Assembly: GCF_002192695.1 (NCBI RefSeq)
Contig: NZ_MTLG01000011.1
Location: forward strand, 62,001 to 126,000
DNA: 64,000 nucleotides
Direction: 5' to 3'
Source of the DNA: Achromobacter xylosoxidans
GTDB taxonomy: Bacteria; Pseudomonadota; Gammaproteobacteria; Burkholderiales; Burkholderiaceae_B
Position 1 is the first letter of the stretch. Each line of letters opens with the position of its first letter. The notes under the pieces are model-generated. The model was not told the origin of the DNA. It saw only the letters and a program-made list of their open reading frames with translations, and ran no database searches. The translations under genes were made by a program, and so were the position numbers. Below, piece by piece: positions 17,519-26,866 of the stretch.

Positions 17519-17525
17519 GTCCGCG

Positions 17526-17990
17526 CTAGAAGACGTAGCCGTCCAGCCAGCCCATGGCGATCCAGGTGTAGACCACCACCATGGCGATGGCGAACATGGA
17601 CACGATGGCGCCGACCAGGCAGGCCAGGATCGCGACCAGCACCGGTCCCCAGCCGGTCTGGGTCGGCCGGCCCAGGCCGTCGTTGTAGAGGCGGTCGAAC
17701 TTCTCGTCCGGCATCAGCGAGAACACCGCGCTCTCGATGAACCCGTCGACCATGGGAATGAACACCAGGAAGAAGGCGGGGTTGTCGTACCAGACGGGGT
17801 AGAAGCTGACAGCGCAGAACAGGCTGGCCAGCGTGTACGCGGTCACCAGCCAGGCGTGGCGGCGGCCCAGATACCACCAATGCGCCCCCACCGCGCCGAA
17901 CAGGCAGGCCAGCAGTCCGACCGCGACCTTGCCGCGCGGACGGCGGGCGGGAACGGCGGACAAGGGGGATGAGGCCTGGAGCTGCGTCAT
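17526..17990 (-). CDS. TM2-domain membrane protein
   Basis: A 154-residue membrane protein. The N-terminal part shows the TM2 pattern: ARRPRGKVAVGLLACLFGAVGAHWWYLGRR, with the glycine-rich first helix and the YLG motif, then a second helix with SFYPVWY. Two further hydrophobic segments occupy the C-terminus. TM2 proteins are small and of unknown function in bacteria. ATG 17990 is the natural start; the longer reading to 18371 overlaps the divergent hydroxylase gene and has no domain content. Confidence 0.75.
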   Translation of the reverse strand: MTQLQASSPLSAVPARRPRGKVAVGLLACLFGAVGAHWWYLGRRHAWLVTAYTLASLFCAVSFYPVWYDNPAFFLVFIPMVDGFIESAVFSLMPDEKFDRLYNDGLGRPTQTGWGPVLVAILACLVGAIVSMFAIAMVVVYTWIAMGWLDGYVF

Positions 17991-18057
17991 GTCGATCGAC
18001 CGGAAAGGGGACCACGGCGCCAAGACGCGCCGGCTGCTGCGGATTGTAGTGGACGGG

Positions 18058-18063
18058 TAAAAT
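18058..18063 (+). promoter_or_regulatory. -10 box six nt before the UbiH-family ATG
   Basis: TAAAAT ends 6 nt before the ATG at 18070, with no Shine-Dalgarno between them, which would place the transcription start at or near the start codon. The -35 is not recognisable. Confidence 0.35.
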
Positions 18064-18069
18064 CCGGTC

Positions 18070-19239
18070 ATGACTTCATCCGCCTTCGACATAGCGATTC
18101 TAGGCGCGGGCCCGGTGGGCCGCGTGCTGGCCCTGATGTTGGCCCGCGTGGCGCCCGACCCCGCGCGCATCGCGCTGCTTGCCGGCAGCGCGCCCGCCCC
18201 GGTCGCGCCATCGGCGGCGGCGCCCGCCTCGGACCCCCGCGTGCTGGCCATGAACCACGGCAGCCGCGTGCTGCTGGAATCGCTGCATGCCTGGCCCGAA
18301 CGGTCGGCCGACATCCGCAACATCCATGTGTCGCAGCGCGGCCGGCTGGGCCGCACCCTGATCCAGAACACCGATTTCGGCGTGCCGCAGCTGGGCAGCG
18401 TGGTCGGCTATTCCGGCCTGCACGCCAAGCTGGACGAATGCGTGGCCGCTTGCGGCGTCACCGTGCTGCAAGGCCCGCCTGCCCGGATCGGCATGCAGGA
18501 CGCGGACGGCGTGCGCGTCGAACAAGGCGACACGACGCTGCTGTGCCGGGTCGCGGTGCAATCCGACGGCGCGGGCGCAACCGACCTGCGCCGCGACTAT
18601 GACCAACATGCGGTGCTGACCACGGCGCACGCCACCCTGCCCCGCCGCGGCTGGGCCTGGGAACGCTTCACCGCCGAAGGCCCGCTGGCGCTGCTGCCAC
18701 ACCCGCAGACCCCGGACGCCTATTCCGTCGTCTGGTGCAGCGCCCCCGAGCGCGCCGCCGAACTGGCGGCGCTGGACAACGCCGCGTTTTCGCGGGCGCT
18801 GTCGGTAGCCTTCGGCGACCGCCTGGGACGGCTTTCCAGCCAGGCGCCGCGGCATGTCTTCCCATTGGCGCTCAGCGCCCGCCGCGCCCAGGTGCACGGC
18901 CGCGTGGCGGCCATCGGCAATGCCGCGCAGACCCTGCATCCGGTCGCCGGCCAGGGCCTGAACCTGGGCCTGCGCGACGCCGCCCGCCTGGCCCAGACCT
19001 TGGCTGGCTGGCTGGCGCATCCCGAGGTCAATCCCGGTTCCGCGCTGGCGGAATTCGCCAGGGCGCGCCACGTGGACCGCTTCATCACCGCCGGCCTGAC
19101 CGACCTGATGCCCCGCATCTTCTCGACCGGCCTGGCGCCGGTGGAACACGCTTGCGGCCTGGCCTTGTTGGGAATGGATCTGGCCTCCCCGCTGCGAGCC
19201 CCGCTGGCGCAGCATCTGCTGCAAGGTTTCCGCGCCTGA
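18070..19239 (+). CDS. UbiH/UbiF-family FAD-dependent ubiquinone-biosynthesis hydroxylase
   Basis: A 389-residue flavin monooxygenase. Seen: the Rossmann motif IAILGAGPVGRVLALML at the N-terminus, a DG-like motif around VQSDGAGATDLR, and the GNAAQTLHPVAGQGLNLGLRDA signature (GD-type motif) diagnostic of UbiH/UbiF/VisC proteins. The family hydroxylates the ubiquinone ring in the membrane-associated Ubi complex; which position (C5, C6 or C1) cannot be told. Location one gene after pepP matches the common pepP-ubiH neighbourhood. Confidence 0.88.
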   Translation: MTSSAFDIAILGAGPVGRVLALMLARVAPDPARIALLAGSAPAPVAPSAAAPASDPRVLAMNHGSRVLLESLHAWPERSADIRNIHVSQRGRLGRTLIQNTDFGVPQLGSVVGYSGLHAKLDECVAACGVTVLQGPPARIGMQDADGVRVEQGDTTLLCRVAVQSDGAGATDLRRDYDQHAVLTTAHATLPRRGWAWERFTAEGPLALLPHPQTPDAYSVVWCSAPERAAELAALDNAAFSRALSVAFGDRLGRLSSQAPRHVFPLALSARRAQVHGRVAAIGNAAQTLHPVAGQGLNLGLRDAARLAQTLAGWLAHPEVNPGSALAEFARARHVDRFITAGLTDLMPRIFSTGLAPVEHACGLALLGMDLASPLRAPLAQHLLQGFRA

Positions 19240-19343
19240 ATTCCTCCCCCATCCGCCCCCGATAACGGGGCGGATTGTCTGCTTTCGCCTTCCTTTGTTA
19301 CGAATTGTTCTCCAGGTGACAAAGGGGGAGCGATCGACCCGGT

Positions 19344-19349
19344 TAAAAT
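19344..19349 (+). promoter_or_regulatory. -10 box six nt before dusB
   Basis: TAAAAT ends 6 nt before the dusB ATG at 19356. No Shine-Dalgarno is present. GTGACA at 19316-19321 could be a -35 but the 22-nt spacing is too long. It suggests a leaderless dusB-fis transcript. Confidence 0.4.
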
Positions 19350-19355
19350 GTGAGC

Positions 19356-20381
19356 ATGCGCATAGGTCAATGGACCCTACCCAACAACGTGCTGGTCGCG
19401 CCCATGGCGGGCGTGACGGACCGTCCTTTCCGCCAGCTTTGCAAGAAGCTTGGGGCGGGCTATGCCGTGTCGGAAATGGCCGCGAGCAACCCCAAGCTGT
19501 GGGATAGCGTCAAGACTTCCCGGCGCCTGAACCACGACGGCGAGATCGCCCCCATTTCGGTACAGATCGCGGGCGCCGACCCCGCCATGATGGCGGAAGC
19601 GGCGGTGTTCAACGCCAGCAAGGGCGCCCGGATCATCGACATCAACATGGGCTGCCCGGTGAAGAAGGTCTGCAACGTGGCCTCCGGGTCGGCGCTCTTG
19701 CGCCACGAAGACCAGATCGCCCGCATCCTGGACGCAGTGGTGGCCGCCTGCGCGCCCCTGGACGTGCCGGTGACCCTGAAGACCCGCACCGGCTGGGACC
19801 GCGAAAGCCGCAATGCCCTGCGGGTGGCGAAAATGGCGGAAAACGCCGGCATCGCCGCCCTGACCCTGCACGGGCGCACCCGCGCCGACCTCTATACGGG
19901 CGAGGCGGAATATGACACTATCCGCGCCGTCAAGGCCGAGCTGAAAATCCCCGTTGTCGCCAACGGAGATATCACCACTCCCGAAAAAGCCAGGCACGTC
20001 CTGGATTACACTGGCGCCGATGCGGTCATGATCGGGCGGGCGGCCCAAGGCCGTCCCTGGATTTTCCGCGAAATCGACCACTACCTGCGCACGGGCGAAA
20101 CACTGGCCCCTCCCTCCTATGGGGAAATGCGCGAGCTGCTGCTCGAACATCTCGACGACCACTATCGGTTCTATGGCGAGCACACCGGCGTACGCACGGC
20201 GCGCAAGCACATAGGCTGGTATCTGGACGGCCTGCCGGGGGCGGATTCGTTCTGCGCCCGCATGAATCTGATCGACAACACCCGCGACCAGTGGCGGGCC
20301 GTGTCGGACTGGTTCGACCTCATCTCGCGCGACGGCGGATCCCATCCGGCGCCGGTCGCAGAAGCCCTGCTGGCGGCATAA
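19356..20381 (+). CDS. dusB: tRNA-dihydrouridine synthase B
   Basis: A 341-residue FMN enzyme reducing uridine to dihydrouridine in the tRNA D-loop. Seen: MAGVTDRPFRQLCKKLGAG near the start, the catalytic-cysteine region INMGCPVKKVCN, TLHGRTRADLYTG, and the FMN phosphate site ANGDITTPEKA ... GADAVMIGRAAQGRPW. The length is usual. It is followed 36 nt later by fis in the conserved dusB-fis operon, which is growth-phase regulated in enterobacteria. Confidence 0.95.
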   Translation: MRIGQWTLPNNVLVAPMAGVTDRPFRQLCKKLGAGYAVSEMAASNPKLWDSVKTSRRLNHDGEIAPISVQIAGADPAMMAEAAVFNASKGARIIDINMGCPVKKVCNVASGSALLRHEDQIARILDAVVAACAPLDVPVTLKTRTGWDRESRNALRVAKMAENAGIAALTLHGRTRADLYTGEAEYDTIRAVKAELKIPVVANGDITTPEKARHVLDYTGADAVMIGRAAQGRPWIFREIDHYLRTGETLAPPSYGEMRELLLEHLDDHYRFYGEHTGVRTARKHIGWYLDGLPGADSFCARMNLIDNTRDQWRAVSDWFDLISRDGGSHPAPVAEALLAA

Positions 20382-20417
20382 CCGCCTCAACACCAACATA
20401 AAAATATCTGTACTCAA

Positions 20418-20657
20418 ATGAGCAAGAAAGATGTCCTGGAAGAATGCGTGCGCGCCAGCCTGGAGCGCTATTTCGAAGACTTGGGTGAATCCGAGCCTCA
20501 CGACATGTGGGACATGGTGATGCGCTGCGTGGAGCGCCCGGTACTCGAAGTGGCGTTGGAACGGTCGGGCGGCAACCAGTCGCGGGCATCCGAAATGCTG
20601 GGCATCACCCGCAACACCCTGCGCAAGAAGTTGCTGGCGCACAATATCCAGGTATAG
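20418..20657 (+). CDS. fis: DNA-binding protein Fis
   Basis: A 79-residue nucleoid protein. The C-terminal helix-turn-helix [20 protein letters not shown] followed by NTLRKKL is the Fis/NtrC-type recognition unit, and the N-terminal part is a short helical dimerisation region. It is shorter than E. coli Fis (98 residues), as is usual in betaproteobacteria. Fis bends DNA and activates rRNA and growth genes. It lies between dusB and purH, an order typical of Burkholderiales. Confidence 0.93.
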   Translation: MSKKDVLEECVRASLERYFEDLGESEPHDMWDMVMRCVERPVLEVALERSGGNQSRASEMLGITRNTLRKKLLAHNIQV

Positions 20658-20761
20658 CTTTCGCGCGCGGGCGGCAGGCGCATCGCGCCGCCCGCTCCCC
20701 CCCAGATTTCCCATCCGACCTGAACGAGGAAGGCGTTACCGCCCCACTCCCGTCCCTCACC

Positions 20762-22351
20762 ATGAAAATCGAAACCGCCCTGCTTTCGGTGTCCGACAAG
20801 ACCGGCATCGTTGAATTTGCCCGCGCCCTGGCCACGCGTGGCGTGCGCCTGCTGTCCACCGGCGGCACCGCCAAGCTGCTGGCCGACTCCGGCCTGACCG
20901 TCACCGAAGTGGCGGCCCACACGGGCTCGCCCGAAATTCTCGATGGCCGCGTCAAGACGCTGCACCCGAAGATCCACGGCGGCCTGCTGGCGCGCCGCGA
21001 CAGCGCCGAACACATGGACACCATCAAGGCGGCGGGCATCGACCGCATCGACATGCTGGTGGTCAACCTGTACCCGTTCCGCGAAACCGTGGCCAAGCCG
21101 GACTGCACCTTCGCCGACGCCGTCGAGAACATCGACATCGGCGGCCCGGCCATGCTGCGCGCGGCGGCCAAGAACCACGGCACCGAAGCCGGCGGCGTGA
21201 CCGTGGTGATCGACCCCGTCGACTACTCGCGCGTGCTGGCCGAAATGGACAAGGGCGGCAACACCTCCTACGGCCTGCGCCTGGCGCTGGCCTCCAAGGT
21301 CTACGCCCACACCGCCGCCTACGACGGCGCCATCGCCGCCTACCTGACCAGCCTGGCCGACGCCGAGCCCAAGCAGGAAGCCGTGCCTGCCCGCAACGAA
21401 TGGCCCGGCACGCTGACCCTGCAGGTCAAGCAGGAACAGGCCCTGCGCTACGGCGAGAACCCGCACCAGACCGCCGCCTTCTACGTCGACGCGCAGCGTC
21501 CGGCCGGCCTGCTGGGCAACTACCGCCAGCTGCAAGGCAAGGAACTTTCCTACAACAACATCGCGGACGCCGACGCCGCCTGGGAATGCGCCCGCAGCTT
21601 CGAAGCGCCCGCCTGCGTCATCGTCAAGCACGCCAACCCCTGCGGCGTGGCGGTCGCGGCCGACACGCTGGGCGCCTACCAGCAGGCCTTCAAGACCGAC
21701 CCGACCTCGGCCTTCGGCGGCATCATCGCCTTCAACCGTCCGGTCGACGCCGCCACGGCCGAAGCCGTGAGCGCGCAGTTCCTGGAAGTGCTGCTGGCCC
21801 CCGCCTATGACGGCGCCGCGCTGGCCATCCTGGCCGCCAAGAAGAACGTGCGCGTGCTGGAAGTGCCGATGGGCACGGGCCAGAACGCCTTCGACATCAA
21901 ACGCGTGGGCGGCGGCTGGCTGGTGCAGAGCCCGGACGCCTACAACGTGCCGCGCGACGCGCTCAAGGTGGTCAGCAAGCGCCAGCCCACCGAGGCCGAA
22001 ATGAATGACCTGGCATTCGCCTGGAAGGTCGCCAAGTACGTCAAGTCCAACGCCATCGTGTTCGTGGGCGGCGGCATGACCCTGGGCGTGGGCGCCGGCC
22101 AGATGAGCCGCATCGACTCGGCCCGCATCGCCTCGATCAAGGCGGAAAACGCCGGCCTGACCCTGAAGGGCTCGGCCGTGGCGTCGGACGCCTTCTTCCC
22201 GTTCCGCGATGGCCTGGACGTGGTGGTGGCCGCCGGCGCGACCTGCGTGATCCAGCCGGGCGGCAGCGTGCGCGACGACGAAGTGATTGCCGCGGCCGAC
22301 GAGCACGGCATCGCCATGGTGCTGACCGGCACCCGCCACTTCCGCCACTGA
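20762..22351 (+). CDS. purH: Bifunctional AICAR transformylase / IMP cyclohydrolase
   Basis: A 529-residue enzyme of the last two steps of IMP synthesis. The N-terminal cyclohydrolase (MGS-like) domain has [14 protein letters not shown] and STGGTAKLL. The C-terminal transformylase domain has [26 protein letters not shown] and the [15 protein letters not shown] catalytic segment. ATG 20762 is the conserved start; the longer in-frame reading overlaps fis. The stop overlaps the ruvC start by one nt (TGATG), implying translational coupling. Confidence 0.96.
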   Translation: MKIETALLSVSDKTGIVEFARALATRGVRLLSTGGTAKLLADSGLTVTEVAAHTGSPEILDGRVKTLHPKIHGGLLARRDSAEHMDTIKAAGIDRIDMLVVNLYPFRETVAKPDCTFADAVENIDIGGPAMLRAAAKNHGTEAGGVTVVIDPVDYSRVLAEMDKGGNTSYGLRLALASKVYAHTAAYDGAIAAYLTSLADAEPKQEAVPARNEWPGTLTLQVKQEQALRYGENPHQTAAFYVDAQRPAGLLGNYRQLQGKELSYNNIADADAAWECARSFEAPACVIVKHANPCGVAVAADTLGAYQQAFKTDPTSAFGGIIAFNRPVDAATAEAVSAQFLEVLLAPAYDGAALAILAAKKNVRVLEVPMGTGQNAFDIKRVGGGWLVQSPDAYNVPRDALKVVSKRQPTEAEMNDLAFAWKVAKYVKSNAIVFVGGGMTLGVGAGQMSRIDSARIASIKAENAGLTLKGSAVASDAFFPFRDGLDVVVAAGATCVIQPGGSVRDDEVIAAADEHGIAMVLTGTRHFRH

Positions 22352-22899
22352 TGCGCGTCCTCGGCATCGATCCCGGCCTGCGCCGCACCGGCTTCGGTGT
22401 GATCGATGCCGACGGCCCGCGGCTGCGCTACGTGGCCAGCGGGACCATCGTGGTCCCGCCGGCGCTGGCGCTGGCCGAACGCCTCAAGGTCATCCTGGAC
22501 AATCTGCGCCAGGTGGCGCGCGACACGCAACCCGATGTGGCCGCGCTTGAAATCATCTTCCTGAATACCAACCCCGCGTCAACCCTGTTGCTGGGCCAGG
22601 CGCGCGGCGCCGCGCTGTGCGCGCTGGCCGACAGTTCGCTGGCGGTGCACGAGTACACCGCGCTGCAGATCAAGAAGGCCGTGGTCGGCACCGGCCGCGC
22701 CGCCAAGGAGCAGGTGCAGATGATGGTGCAGCACCTGCTGGCGCTGGACGGCGCGCCCGCGCCCGACTCGGCCGACGCGCTGGCCTGCGCGATCTGCCAT
22801 GCCCATGCCGGGCCCATGCAGGACAAGCTCGAGCGCCTGGGCGCGTCCCTGCGCATGAGCGGCAAGACCCGCATCCGCAACGGCCGCCTGATCGGCTGA
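22351..22899 (+). CDS. ruvC: Holliday junction endonuclease RuvC
   Basis: A 182-residue resolvase. Seen: the N-terminal catalytic Asp in [18 protein letters not shown], the second acidic residue in [13 protein letters not shown], and the C-terminal [14 protein letters not shown] acidic pair, all of the RNase H-like fold. RuvC cuts junctions migrated by RuvAB. Translation is coupled to purH by the one-base stop/start overlap; ruvA follows 125 nt downstream. Confidence 0.95.
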   Translation: MRVLGIDPGLRRTGFGVIDADGPRLRYVASGTIVVPPALALAERLKVILDNLRQVARDTQPDVAALEIIFLNTNPASTLLLGQARGAALCALADSSLAVHEYTALQIKKAVVGTGRAAKEQVQMMVQHLLALDGAPAPDSADALACAICHAHAGPMQDKLERLGASLRMSGKTRIRNGRLIG

Positions 22900-23024
22900 A
22901 ACCCTGATTCGCCGCGGTTTGCCGCGCAGCGGAGCAGGTTCCCGCCGATTGCGCGCCCGCGCGTATAGAATCCCCGCATCCGCCGCGCATTCAGCGGCCT
23001 CACCATTGCCAGGCCACCATCACC

Positions 23025-23597
23025 ATGATCGGACGCATCACCGGAACCCTGATCGAGAAACTCCCGCCCACCATCTGCGTGGACGTGGGCGGTCTGGGCT
23101 ATGACATCGACGTGCCCATGAGCACGCTGTACTCGCTGCCCGACACGGGCGCCCGCGTCACGCTCTACACGCACCTGACGGTGCGCGAAGACGCCCACAT
23201 CCTGTATGGCTTCGCCTCGGCCGGCGAACGCAGCGCATTCCGCGAACTGATCAAGGTCAGCGGCATCGGCGCGCGCACCGCGCTGTCGGTGCTGTCGGGG
23301 CTGTCGGTGGCGGACCTGGCGCAGGCCATTACGCTGCAGGAATCGGGCCGCCTCACGCGCGTGCCCGGCATCGGCAAGAAGACCGCCGAGCGCCTGCTGC
23401 TGGAAATGCGCGGCAAGCTGGGCGCGGACATCGGCGCCTCGCCGCACGCGGCGCCCGACAACCAGTCGGACATCCTGAACGCGCTGCTGGCGCTGGGCTA
23501 CTCAGAGAAGGAATCGCTGTCGGCGCTGAAGACCCTGCCAGAAGGCGTGGGCGTGTCCGACGGCATCAAGCAGGCCTTGAAGGCGCTGGTGCGCTGA
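23025..23597 (+). CDS. ruvA: Holliday junction DNA helicase subunit RuvA
   Basis: A 190-residue junction-binding protein. Seen: the N-terminal OB-fold beginning [15 protein letters not shown], two helix-hairpin-helix motifs ([15 protein letters not shown] and [16 protein letters not shown]), and the C-terminal domain III that contacts RuvB ([21 protein letters not shown]). ruvB is not adjacent here but about 2 kb away on the opposite strand. It converges with the NDUFA9-like gene with only 7 nt between them. Confidence 0.95.
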   Translation: MIGRITGTLIEKLPPTICVDVGGLGYDIDVPMSTLYSLPDTGARVTLYTHLTVREDAHILYGFASAGERSAFRELIKVSGIGARTALSVLSGLSVADLAQAITLQESGRLTRVPGIGKKTAERLLLEMRGKLGADIGASPHAAPDNQSDILNALLALGYSEKESLSALKTLPEGVGVSDGIKQALKALVR

Positions 23598-23604
23598 GCC
23601 AGGC

Positions 23605-24513
23605 TTACAGGTAGCGCGGCGCCACGGCTTCCAGGCCGGTCGGCACCACATGCAGTTCGGGCGCTATCGGTCCGGTACAGATGTTGTCGCGGCGCAGGGA
23701 ATCCAGGTTGTCGCGCGACATCAGCGGCGTGCCGGGCAGGCATTCGAACAGCCGGGCCTGCATGCGGCCCACGCCCATCGGCATGCTGACGACCGGGCGG
23801 GGATGGCCGCCCCAGGCGGCGCACAGCCGGGCGATCTCGCCCAGCGTGTAGACCTGGGGGCCGCCCAGTTCGTAGGTCTTGCCGCAGGTATGCGTATTGC
23901 CCAGCGCCGACACGATGGCGGCGACCACATCGCCCACATAGACCGGCTGCATGCGCACGTGCGCGCCCGCCAGCGGCAGCGCCGGCAGCCAGCGCGCCAG
24001 GCCGGCGAACATATTGGTGAATTTGTCGTCGGGGCCGAAGACCACCGAAGGCCGGAAGATGGTCCAGCCGCCGTCCTGCCAGCTCTGCAATTCCTGCTTG
24101 ATGGCGGCTTCGCCGTCGCCCTTGGAGCGCTGGTACATGCTGTCGCCATTGGAATCGGCGCCCAGCGCGCTGACGTGCAGCAAGCGGCGCACACCCTGCC
24201 GGCGGCATGCTTGCGCGATGCGCTGCGGCAGCAGCACGTGCGCCCGCGCAAAGGCCGAGCCATAGGGCCGGCCGGCGTTGCCGTGCAGGATGCCGACCAG
24301 GTTGACGACCGCGTCGCAACCTTGCGCCAGGCTGTCCAGCGTGGCGTCGTCATGCACGTCGCATTCGAGCAGGGTAACGGTGGGGAGAATCTGCAGGTCG
24401 CGCCCGCGGCTGTAGAGCCGGGTGGGCACGACGATCTGATGTTGATCCGCGGAAAGCCGCGCTACCAGATGACGGCCGATGAAACCGGTGCCGCCGATGA
24501 CAAGGATACGCAT
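23605..24513 (-). CDS. NDUFA9-like NAD(P)-binding oxidoreductase
   Basis: A 302-residue extended short-chain dehydrogenase/epimerase-like protein. The dinucleotide motif VIGGTGFIGRHLVARL is at the N-terminus and DAVVNLVGILHGN follows strand 4. The usual catalytic Tyr-x3-Lys is replaced (MYQRSKGDGEAAI keeps Tyr and Lys), and FRPSVVFGPDDKFTNMFAGL is typical of the complex I NDUFA9 family. In bacteria these are often annotated as NAD-dependent epimerases; substrate unknown. Confidence 0.82.
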   Translation of the reverse strand: MRILVIGGTGFIGRHLVARLSADQHQIVVPTRLYSRGRDLQILPTVTLLECDVHDDATLDSLAQGCDAVVNLVGILHGNAGRPYGSAFARAHVLLPQRIAQACRRQGVRRLLHVSALGADSNGDSMYQRSKGDGEAAIKQELQSWQDGGWTIFRPSVVFGPDDKFTNMFAGLARWLPALPLAGAHVRMQPVYVGDVVAAIVSALGNTHTCGKTYELGGPQVYTLGEIARLCAAWGGHPRPVVSMPMGVGRMQARLFECLPGTPLMSRDNLDSLRRDNICTGPIAPELHVVPTGLEAVAPRYL

Positions 24514-24615
24514 GTCGCAGCCCCTGTTCGTCAGGATTCAGTCCCGATTCTGCCTTGCACACGCGACAACCGCAAGCGCGCATCGGCGGCCCCGGAATGG
24601 GACCGCCCGCCGGTA

Positions 24616-25581
24616 TCAGGCCGCCAGCAGCTTGGCGTAGACCGGAAGATCGACGTTGCCGCCGCTGATGATGACGCCGACCCGCGCGCCACGCACCGGC
24701 ACCACGTTCTGCATGACGGCGGCCGCGCCCAGGCAGCCGGTGGGTTCGACCACCATCTTCATCCGTTCAGCGAAGAAACGCATGGTGGTGACCAACTGTT
24801 CGTCGGTCACCGTGACGATGTCGCGCACATGCTTCTGGATGAGCGGGAAGGTCAGGTTGCCCAGATGCGTCGTGGCGGCGCCGTCGGCCAGGGTCTTGGG
24901 CGCAGGAATTCGGACGATTTCACCCTTGCGCAAGGACTGCTGGCCGTCGTTGCCCGCCTCGGGCTCGACGCCGTAGACCAGGCAGCGCGGGCTCAGCGCG
25001 TAGGCGGACAGCGCCGATCCCGACAGCAGGCCGCCGCCGCCCAGGCAGACGAACAGGTAGTCCAGTTCGCCCACTTCCTCGAACAACTCCTTGGCGGCTG
25101 TACCCTGGCCGGCGATCACATCTTCGTGATCGTAGGGCGGGATCAGGGTGGCGCCGGTTTCCGCCTGGATGCGGCGGGCGATCGCTTCGCGGTCCTCGGT
25201 GTAGCGGTCATAGGTGACGATCTTGCCGCCGTAGCCCTCGGTGGCCGCGCGCTTGGCGGCCGGCGCGTCCAGCGGCATGATGATGGTGGCCTGCACGCCC
25301 TGCAACTTGGAGGCCAGGGCGATGGCCTGCGCATGGTTGCCCGACGAGAACGTCACCACGCCCGCGGCGCGCTGTTCAGGCGTCAGGCGCGCAATGGCGT
25401 TGTAGCCGCCGCGGAACTTGAAGGCGCCCATGCGCTGGAAGTTCTCGCACTTGAAGAAGACCGACGCGCCGCTGATCGCGTCGGCGGTGGCCGAGGTCAG
25501 TACGGGCGTGCGGTGCGCGTTGCCGGCCAGGCGCTCGCTGGCGCGCACGACATCATCATAGGTGGGCAATTCGGGCTGCAT
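24616..25581 (-). CDS. PLP-dependent threonine/serine dehydratase family enzyme
   Basis: A 321-residue fold-type II PLP enzyme. The Schiff-base lysine is in MGAFKFRGGYNA, the SSGNHAQA loop holds the substrate carboxylate, GGGGLLSG binds the PLP phosphate, and SGGNVDL is near the C-terminus. It lacks the C-terminal ACT domain of biosynthetic IlvA. It resembles threo-3-hydroxyaspartate dehydratase and serine racemase, so the substrate may be Thr, Ser or hydroxyaspartate. It stands alone between the NDUFA9-like gene and ruvB. Confidence 0.85.
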   Translation of the reverse strand: MQPELPTYDDVVRASERLAGNAHRTPVLTSATADAISGASVFFKCENFQRMGAFKFRGGYNAIARLTPEQRAAGVVTFSSGNHAQAIALASKLQGVQATIIMPLDAPAAKRAATEGYGGKIVTYDRYTEDREAIARRIQAETGATLIPPYDHEDVIAGQGTAAKELFEEVGELDYLFVCLGGGGLLSGSALSAYALSPRCLVYGVEPEAGNDGQQSLRKGEIVRIPAPKTLADGAATTHLGNLTFPLIQKHVRDIVTVTDEQLVTTMRFFAERMKMVVEPTGCLGAAAVMQNVVPVRGARVGVIISGGNVDLPVYAKLLAA

Positions 25582-25704
25582 GGGATGGGGGTCCTTTGAT
25601 CGCGAAGGGAAATCAAAACCTTCGGATGATAAACCCGTAGCGCAGTCCCGGCGCCGATTGGGCGCCGTTCGACGCTCGCACCCTGTCCGATCGAGGCCCG
25701 TCGC

Positions 25705-26778
25705 CTACTTGCCGAAGAGGTCGCCAGAGCCCGTCGTGGTGCCAGCCGGCGGGGTCAGCCCCAGATGGCGCCAGGTAGTCAGCGTGGCGGTGCGGCCGCG
25801 CGGCGTGCGCTGCAGATAGCCGTGCTGGATCAGATAGGGCTCGATCACGTCCTCGATCGTGTCGCGCTCTTCGCCGATGGCGGCGGCCAGGCTGTCCACG
25901 CCGACGGGGCCGCCGTCGAACTTGTGGATGATGGCCTCGAGCAGCTTGCGGTCCATCAGGTCCAGGCCCTGCGGGTCCACCTCCAGCATGGCCAGCGCGC
26001 GGCCGGCGACCTCGGCGTCGATGGTGCCGCCGGCCTTGACCTCGGCGTAGTCGCGCACCCGGCGCAGCAGCCGGTTGGCGATGCGCGGCGTGCCGCGGGC
26101 GCGGCGCGCGACTTCCGCCGCGCCGTCGGGCGTGATGCCGGCGTTCAGAAGTCCGGCGCTGCGCGTGACGATGTGGCCGAGATCGGCGGCGTTGTAGAAC
26201 TCCAGCCGCGACACGATGCCGAAGCGGTCGCGCAAGGGGTTGGTCAGCATGCCGGCGCGGGTGGTGGCGCCGACCAGGGTAAAGGGCTGCAGGTCCAGCT
26301 TCACGCTGCGCGCGGCGGGGCCTTCGCCGATCAGGATGTCGATCTGGAAATCCTCCAGCGCCGGATAGAGGATTTCCTCGACCACGGGCGACAGGCGGTG
26401 GATTTCGTCGATGAACAGGACGTCGTTCTTTTCCAGGTTGGTCAGGAGCGCCGCCAGGTCGCCCGGGCGTTCCAGCACCGGGCCGGAGGTCTGGCGCAGC
26501 TGCACACCCATTTCATGCGCAATGATGTGGGCCAGCGTGGTCTTGCCCAGCCCTGGGGGGCCGAACAGCAGCACGTGGTCCAGGGCTTCGCCGCGCTTCC
26601 TGGCCGCGGCGATGAAGATCTCCAGCTGTTCGCGGGCGCGGTGCTGGCCGACATACTCCTGCAACGCCTTGGGCCGCAGGGCGCGTTCGATCGACTCCTC
26701 GTTGGGCGACACCGGCTGCGGCGCCACGATACGGGGGGCGTCGGGACGGGAGGAAAGCGAATCGGACTGGATGGCCAT
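25705..26778 (-). CDS. ruvB: Holliday junction branch-migration ATPase RuvB
   Basis: A 357-residue AAA+ motor. Seen: the RuvB N-terminal [15 protein letters not shown], Walker [13 protein letters not shown], Walker [10 protein letters not shown], sensor 1 [11 protein letters not shown], the arginine finger region PLRDRFGIV, and the C-terminal winged helix ([15 protein letters not shown]) ending in a short acidic/Gly tail. ATG 26778 gives the usual length; readings that extend upstream are non-conserved. It is detached from ruvCA, which lies on the opposite strand. Confidence 0.95.
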   Translation of the reverse strand: MAIQSDSLSSRPDAPRIVAPQPVSPNEESIERALRPKALQEYVGQHRAREQLEIFIAAARKRGEALDHVLLFGPPGLGKTTLAHIIAHEMGVQLRQTSGPVLERPGDLAALLTNLEKNDVLFIDEIHRLSPVVEEILYPALEDFQIDILIGEGPAARSVKLDLQPFTLVGATTRAGMLTNPLRDRFGIVSRLEFYNAADLGHIVTRSAGLLNAGITPDGAAEVARRARGTPRIANRLLRRVRDYAEVKAGGTIDAEVAGRALAMLEVDPQGLDLMDRKLLEAIIHKFDGGPVGVDSLAAAIGEERDTIEDVIEPYLIQHGYLQRTPRGRTATLTTWRHLGLTPPAGTTTGSGDLFGK

Positions 26779-26866
26779 GGTGCGGAAACAACAAAGTACT
26801 GAGCAGGATGCATCGTACCGTAGGGCGGCCCGCCCTGGGGGGCGGCCCGCCTGCGCGGACGGCGTC

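Noticed and set aside
26818..26866. GC-rich palindromic stretch between the sensor kinase and ruvB
   Set aside because: GGGCGGCCCGCC-like strings can fold, but they are too degenerate and lack a T-run to call a terminator.
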